Source: Zygnema cylindricum
Taxonomy: Eukaryota > Streptophyta > Zygnematophyceae > Zygnematales > Zygnemataceae
Length of the DNA stretch: 37,881 nucleotides
Assembly: GCA_037447655.1 (NCBI GenBank)
Contig: JBBHKE010000363.1
Span: 1-37,881 of the forward strand
Direction of reading: 5' to 3'
The notes beneath the pieces were generated by a model. It had not been told where the DNA came from. It made no database searches and saw only the letters and a list, made by a program, of their open reading frames with translations. Of this stretch, positions 32,101 through 37,881 are shown in pieces (positions within the stretch are counted from its first letter, which is position 1; the number at the start of each line of letters is the position of its first letter). Position numbers and translations under genes: made by a program.

Positions 32101-33083
32101 CACAAAAGAACTGTTTAACCATGATTCCAGTTGACAAGGAAATTAACCATTAGTACTCATGGTCCATAAAGGACTCTAATGTCAACCCTTGATCAATGTC
32201 TCTCGATTTATTTCAGCACCAAAAAAAATAACAAAAAAACTAACACAGCTGCATTTTTCTAAATACGGGATTGTCTCCAAATAATGATGGGAATAAGAGA
32301 ATGGAGAACAGAAAAACAAGTTTCCTTGTACTGTGAAGCATTGTGCAGAAAATCAAGGCTCAACATTTCAAGACAGAGCATCTATTCCTACACACTTGAT
32401 CTCAATTGACACTGGGAACAAGAGAATGGATGCAAGAAAATCGGAGCCAGGGCGTTAAGCAATGGCGAATAGAATCAAAACAATATACCAAGCTTGTTAT
32501 AGCCACCGAGATCGAACAGAGAACGCTACCTCTAACAAAAGACAAATAGGACAGAAAACAATGGCATACAGACACCCTGAACAGAAAGAACATATTCATC
32601 CCTCCCTTTAAAAATGTGTTTTCAGAACCATATCAGAAATGCACGTGAAAGAACTGCTGCCGAATTTTCAAAAAAAAGAATGGCAAAGTTTTGAGTTACC
32701 AGCCCGCGCGAATAGGTCATGTATTGAAAGTTTGACGCAAATGGCATACCGTAAGAAGCAGAGCAGTCTCCAAAGCCTTTTCATCCGCAAAAGTAACATG
32801 TGCAGTTTGGGAAAAAGCTGCATCCCTGAAAAAGAGGGCAAAGGAATAACACCAGATATGATGCCTCAGACACATGCATGATTTAAGATGTAGTTGTATG
32901 CAACTGAATCTACTAGCTGCAGACATTGAACAACATTTCAGCAAAACCAGGATTGATACAAGCATTGCAATTGACTTACACAGATTGCACTTGAATTCCT
33001 TGAATTTCTCCAGAAAAAGCGAAAAAATCCCATAGATCGTGTTCAGTCGCCTTGGGAGAAATGTTGGAGACTTTTACAGTAGC
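29138..33083 (-). CDS. BPA1-like protein (RRM domain, binding partner of ACD11 family)
   Basis: Four phase-consistent exons: 32980-33083, 32750-32825, 30070-30174 and 29138-29764, with acceptors ttag, tttcag, ttgcag, atgcag and donors gtaagt, gtatgc, gtttgt. They give 303 residues; the start codon lies in an upstream exon, possibly ATGTCG at 33429-33434 with donor gtgtgt. The N-terminus is an RRM with RNP2-like VKVSNI and a degenerate RNP1 (HVTFADE) lacking the usual aromatic residues. The C-terminal part begins KAEDVVSNLLARGYILSKDA and has the family words AFDERHQLSKTAAERAA and WFTGAFGRVAKVAEDV; it is alanine-rich and helical. In Arabidopsis BPA1 binds the lipid-transfer protein ACD11, which restrains cell death; that role here is inferred from family only. 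The third intron is 2.6 kb (30175-32749). Confidence 0.85.
30175..32749 (-). other. Large intron of the BPA1-like gene
   Basis: AT-rich, 2575 bases between the exons at 32750 and 30174. No inserted element with clear ends and no conserved frame were seen in it; short open frames on either strand lack motifs. Confidence 0.6.
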
Positions 33084-34250
33084 CTAACCATCCAAATTTA
33101 AATAATGATCGACGTTAACAAACAATGAACTTGCAATACCAGACCAACAAGCACCCTAAATATAGCTTACATGAACCTGCCAATATTCTCGACATTCAGA
33201 CTTTTGGAACTCAGACAATTGACTGGTTCGTTACAATAAGAGCCAAAAAAGTTGGAATCACAGGGGTTCCTTGCATATAGCGCAGGAAAGAGAAATGGAT
33301 TAAAAGAAAAGTAAACAAGTCAATCCAACTAAGTCGCAAGTTTCTACAGAATAACAGCTTAGATCCTCGTGTGACTCATTCAGCATAGTTTAGCGAAGAA
33401 ACAGAGTGTAAAAAGCTTGAGAACACACCGACATGATTCGAAGTTCTACTTAAAATCCAAGTTATGTAATCCGGCTTCGGGATGAATGGTTTTTCCTGTA
33501 GCAAGAGCGATTAATCGTCCTGGCAATGCAAAAATAATATCATGTAAAGAACAGGACACCTGCATTCAGAAACCTTAGCAGTATATCGACAACACACATA
33601 CTTTAAACCGACAGAGTTTTAGACCGAACGCGCATTGGCCTGCACTGTAAAGCCCCTGATCCCAAGCACAAAACTATATAAAATACAGTGCCAGAAGGCC
33701 AGATTACAAAATAAAAGTATCTTTGCGTTTTTTAGTGTAATAGCATTAAGGCCAGCATGCACAATACATTTGAGCAAATGATGAAGTTCATGTCTACAAA
33801 CTTGACACAGTTGGATGCTGTATTGCAAACTTAATGAAGAGGAAAACATTCTTGAAAGAAGAGAAGAAAAAGTCAGAATGCAGGATGTGGAAAGGCAAAC
33901 TCAATGACCTAGGCTCAAAGACCAACATTACCTGTGATGCTTCAGGAAATTGGCAAACAATATCAAGTTACAGGTTACACAAGGCCAAAGATGATGACAA
34001 AGGCTGGTCAAGAGGAATCAGGACACGGAAACAACAATAATGGAGGTTACACAATTCCCTTCGCAAGGGAATGGGAATCTCCATGAGGGAATCTTGTTCG
34101 AAAGTACGGATTTTGTACGAAACATTAAACTGCCCATCTTAAAATCACTCTAATTCACGTGAGTTTTTTTTTTTTAAATAGCCAGATCTACAGTTCTGAA
34201 TCTTGCAACTTTTTGGCCCTCCGGGGTGCCGAAGACGTCCGCGACCGCTC
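33084..34250 (-). other. 5' part of the BPA1-like gene: first intron(s) and untranslated exon
   Basis: The acceptor of the first certain exon is at 33084. A candidate first coding exon is ATGTCG at 33429-33434, which would give a start MS-ATVKVSN as common in this family. The transcription start could lie near 34.1-34.25 kb. A small perfect hairpin ATTCCCTT-cgc-AAGGGAAT is at 34054-34072. Confidence 0.35.
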
Positions 34251-34261
34251 GTTTAGGGTTT
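34251..34261 (-). promoter_or_regulatory. Telo-box AAACCCTAAAC upstream of the BPA1-like gene
   Basis: The minus strand reads AAACCCTAAAC. Telo-boxes are frequent near transcription starts of plant housekeeping genes. Its position about 0.8 kb upstream of the candidate start codon fits a promoter or 5' untranslated region. No TATA box could be assigned with it. Confidence 0.4.
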
Positions 34262-36491
34262 ATTTTTTCTGTTTTTGTTTTTTTTATTAAAAAAACAACC
34301 CAAACCCCAAAACCCTATTTATCGTACCCGATCCCAAGAGGTAAGAAATGTCGGCGCGAGGTGCCGCGAGGTGCCGAAGGTCCCACACTTGCATGGGGGC
34401 TTGTTCGATACCCTTACTGTACTGTTTGTTGATAACGCTATTTAGCTAAGTGGCCCATTATGAGCCACGTTACAAATCAACAATTTAGGGTAATCCGTTA
34501 TGATAAACTGTTAACGCTAATAAAAAGAGCAATAAAGTACTAAGGGTACAACCCCATGTATTAAAGTATCTACTTTTCTCTGTCTTTTTGCCCTAAAATT
34601 CAGGGAACTTTGACAAAAACTTTAGCCGTACGAGAAAATCATTTTTACCAAAGTAGAGTGAACGTCAATTCATACTTTGGATGTACGGCGTGTTTGTCGT
34701 CATGTGAACGTATTTTGGCGTTTTCCCCTTTTCGACCCCCGGGCAAGAGAATCCAGCCCAAAAAAAAACTTCATCCAAAATCACCTCGAGGGGGTGATTT
34801 TAATTCAAGTACCGCCCAAACAGCGAATGAAAAACGACTCACGAGAGTGGGAAAATTTTAGGACGAGGGAGAGTCCTCGCTATTTTTCTCCGTGCCCGTC
34901 ACGCGCATGTACGGAAAAAATTTTGCAGGGGGTCTTAGACCTCCACTTTCATTCATGGGGTCCTTTGCAAAATTTTGCACCGTCGTCGCCTCTCCCCTCT
35001 CCCTCTCACACCATCGCTTTTATCTCATACTTTTTAGAATGAGACACGACAATATTGGTATAAAATGAAAGATATTATAAAAATATTATTTTTGACAATT
35101 TTTAGGTTTTTTTTTTTCAATGGCAAGTCGAGCGAGAAAAGTAGAAAAAACGAAATCGGAAAACCATGGCATAAAGTTATTGAATTAGTGACGTCGACGT
35201 TGTCACAAGTGAGCGTGACGTCACAATATCACCAAACCCTAAACATCTATGATTTCACAAAACTCTAGTCATCTACAACTGTCGCTGTTTTTGTTGGCGT
35301 CACTTATCGTCGCAGGTTTCGTAGTCGGCTTTAATCGTCACAAGTTGTACCTACATATACAACCGTCACATATCAAGGTTCCGATTTCATTTTCGCACAT
35401 AGGGACGCTCTTCAAAGTAGTACGTAGAATCCTTACTACAATCCAACATACTTTATCAAAGTACCGATTACATGGGGACGTACCCCAATACTATGCTCCG
35501 TTAGCCCATAAAAGCGCATGTTTTCGGGTGAAAAAACTCACTTTTTAACAAACCGCGATTACTCACGGAAACTGACATCGGAAAAGCTCAATAATTGGCA
35601 CAGCCGCCGAGAATCTGTTGGACCTATTGTTTTATTACGCCTGTGCTTTTTGGGGGGGAAAGAAAACAGGATACGCTAAACTGCCCGTGAAAAACGAGTG
35701 CTAACTACACCGGACATCGTTATTACCGTTAAGGATTTATTAGTGGTAATGAGAAATTATAATTAATAATAATAGGTGGTTGAGGATGCGTTGTTGGAGG
35801 ATCTTTCTCATAGCCACGACCTCCCCAAGCTGTCGGACGCACAAGTGACGTTTTCGATCTTGATCCGTGCCTAGTGACTTCTCTATCTTCCGCAGTCTTT
35901 ATGTTACAGTAATAGCGGATCGAAATTGTTTATAAAGCGGTATTTAGGTGTTATGATTATAGAGAACTAAATTTGGTAGACGTCCACGAAAGAATCACGA
36001 TATTTGGAGTTATATTTTAAAAGTTATATCGATGGGTGTATTTAGGTGACAGTATGTGGTTTAAAAAACAAATGGTATCATTGAAACAGGTCAAGGGTCA
36101 AATTAGTACCGAAATTTCGCGTGTACGTTTCATAAAGTTCTAATGAAACGTTTAGTATGCACGGTGGTTCGTTTCGTACAAAATTTAGGACGAAACTTCA
36201 CTTTCACTTAAGGGAATTTAGTAGGAAGTTTCGCGTGCGAAATTTGTGACGCACGATCGTTCAAAGTCGCGTTTTGTTTGGCGCGCACTTTTGCACGTAA
36301 ATGTTACGTAGTGAAACGTAACGTTTGATTGGTTAGAAAAGTGTTAAGTAGTTAGTAAGAGAATTCGCACGTTTTTGCATTGGTCAGTCCGAGTCATTGC
36401 TAATCAATGATTAGCCCAGGTAAAAGTCTTTTAAAACGGAGCGTTGACTCTGGCCTGGCTAGTCCAGGGCGATGATGGATAAATAGTGAAG
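34262..36491. other. No gene seen; intergenic
   Basis: Contains a second telo-box on the plus strand near 35233-35243, a palindromic GTGACGTCAC at 35215-35224, a hairpin AAAATCACC/GGTGATTTT at 34777-34801, and at about 35704-35733 a lone end of MITE family 2 (CTACACCGGACATCGTTATT). From 36100 to 36300 GTTTCGTAC-type words recur. No coding region is supportable. Confidence 0.4.
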
Positions 36492-36869
36492 TGTAAAAGG
36501 AGAGTAGACATCTTTACCTTTGGAAAATTTGTGGAAATTCCGACTGATCTTGGTCCTGAGCGATTAATACCAAATTGGAGAAAAAACATTTTTTGCATTG
36601 AAATCTCTTACAAACTAAATAGTGTTTTAGTAGTTAAGAGATAGAATTATTAAGAGTGGAGAGTAGTGGAAAAAACTTTAATAAAAAGGGTTGAGCCACG
36701 AGGGCAAGAGACTTAGCTAATGTTATGTGGAAAAAAGCTTCTTATAATTTAAAGTTTATCCTTATGTGAGTGTTGTCCAATGTGGATATGTGTTTTCCAA
36801 TTTGTGGAATGTGTGGTTGGGATTGTTTGTAGTAATGGGATTTTATGAGAGGTAGGAGATCCTGTTACA
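36492..36869 (+). repeat. Candidate 5' LTR of another LTR retrotransposon
   Basis: The right end ..CTGTTACA at 36869 is fixed by the primer binding site two bases further on. The left end is inferred at TGTAAAAGGAG (36492), which mirrors the terminal TTACA. The other LTR lies outside the window, so the start cannot be confirmed. Confidence 0.5.
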
Positions 36870-36871
36870 TA

Positions 36872-36883
36872 TGGTATCAAAGC
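36872..36883 (+). other. Primer binding site, Met-tRNA type
   Basis: TGGTATCAAAGC differs at one base from TGGTATCAGAGC, the common plant retrotransposon site complementary to the 3' end of initiator Met-tRNA. It lies directly after the LTR end. It shows that an element in plus orientation starts here and extends out of the window. Confidence 0.75.
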
Positions 36884-37650
36884 TTTGGTTAAAAACCAGG
36901 GTGAAAGTTTGCTCACCCGAAAATCGATTGCCGTGACCGGTGAGGGTGCTCTAACCTGTGTCGGTAAAACCACAATGTGAAGTGGTGGGGGATTGGAGGG
37001 AAACTGAGTGATCACACAGCCAGTGGCCGCTGGTTAGAGGTGGGGCGTGCTCAGGTCCTAAGGACTAAAGCGGGGTTGGCAGTGTAGCCACTGCTGAAGC
37101 TCACTCCAATTACATAGAGGCCAAACAAACTTGCCTTCTCCTAGTAACGATTCATGTGTAGAGGGAGGGCTTGAAGTCATGAAGGGTGAGGATGTGAGGA
37201 TTAGAGATTAAAAGATCTTGATGTAGTGGGAAGTGGGAAATTTGCTAATGGAGGAGAAGGAAAGTGGAGTACTTTACTTCTTCAAGAGTAAAGGAGTCCA
37301 GAAATGACTCAAAACTTTTCAAACCCTAAATTATTACCTTTTATTGCTTTCAATTTTGGTGTTGCAAAATTTGTGGTTAAATCTTACATTTGAGAGCTTT
37401 AAATTTTGTTGTTGCAAAATTTGTAGGGAAATTCTTACCTTTTGTTTCAATGTGGGGAAATCGAAATTTGAATTTGCACTAACTTACTCTAAAATTTTTT
37501 TTTTTTATTCCTCATATTTTGATTTTTTCAAAGGATTCGTTAAGGAGAAGAAGCCTTGGATTGGAATAATCTTAGGACTTCAAATCTGCAGCAAATTTCT
37601 TTTGGAAATTATATTATTTCTTTCCTTTTGCTTTATTTCATTGTGTGATA
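36884..37650 (+). other. Leader of the right-hand retroelement
   Basis: About 770 bases without a supportable frame. A partly repeated stretch GTTGCAAAATTTGTGG / GTTGCAAAATTTGTAGG occurs at about 37361-37430. The oligo-T rich part at 37490-37520 breaks any coding look. Confidence 0.4.
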
Positions 37651-37881
37651 ATGGCAAATTTTGCATGGAAAGGTGAAATGGAGAATGATTTGAATGTGTT
37701 GAAGATACGTACTGTGAAATTGGTCAGAAGATTTAATAATCATACTGCTGCTGTAGATGAAACAATTTCTGAATAGAAAAGTGAATTGAAAACTGTTAAA
37801 GAAAATAGAAATGTTTCAAATGAGAAATTGGATGAGCTAATTTCCTTAATTCAGACTAAGAATGATGTTAATGACCAAAAG
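37651..37881 (+). pseudogene. Start of gag-like frame with one internal stop, cut by window end
   Basis: ATG at 37651 opens MANFAWKGEMENDLNVLK.. and continues 77 codons to the window edge, with one TAG at 37774-37776. After the stop the frame continues with a charged, heptad-like pattern (KLDELISLIQTKNDV) suggestive of a coiled coil. Position after LTR and primer binding site makes gag the likely identity. Class cannot be told from this piece. Confidence 0.45.

Noticed and set aside
37344-37676. 110-residue plus-strand frame near the right end
   Set aside because: Very rich in Phe, Leu and Ile from T-rich DNA, no motif; the frame starting at 37651 fits the position of gag better.
1-37881. 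CRISPR arrays, rRNA genes, bacterial operons
   Set aside because: No regularly spaced short repeats, no rRNA-like sequence; gene structure is eukaryotic.

Overview
The window looks like nuclear DNA of a land plant. It has spliced genes with GT-AG introns, AAACCCTAA telo-box motifs, Ty1/copia retrotransposon remains, and a gene of the plant BPA1-like (binding partner of ACD11) family. It is AT-rich with many GTAC-containing stretches. I cannot name the clade; nothing read here is specific to seed plants.

Layout. 1-468 is the end of one LTR copy. 469-6050 is decayed, T-rich DNA with several tandem duplications and no supportable gene. 6050-19767 is the dominant structure: a head-to-tail array of four Ty1/copia units (A-D), all on the minus strand, in which neighbouring units share one LTR (LTR-A-LTR-B-LTR-C-LTR-D-LTR). 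Unit A keeps recognisable gag, protease, integrase, reverse transcriptase and RNase H but is broken by stops and frameshifts. Units B, C and D lack most or all of pol, and their internal parts stop exactly at the LTR terminus. A 1329-bp solo LTR of a different family, with a 5-bp target-site duplication, sits inside the LTR between B and C. The array LTRs carry a tRNA-like module with A-box and B-box-like sequences.

19768-20650 holds three large short-loop hairpins, followed by a telo-box and a small orphan ORF. Two non-autonomous DNA transposon (MITE-like) families are scattered through 21-36 kb: one of about 364 bp (two copies) and one with CTACACCG-type termini (three copies plus a terminal fragment).

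Two spliced minus-strand genes are supported. Gene X (about 22.9-24.2 kb) encodes a small protein I do not recognise; its exon phases agree across canonical splice sites. The BPA1-like gene (29138 to at least 33083) has four phase-consistent exons encoding an N-terminal RRM and an alanine-rich helical C-terminal region; its first exon is not settled. At the right edge another LTR element begins, with a Met-tRNA-type primer binding site and the start of a gag-like reading frame that carries one stop. There is no operon-like relation between the genes; the retroelements and MITEs are the insertional history around them.
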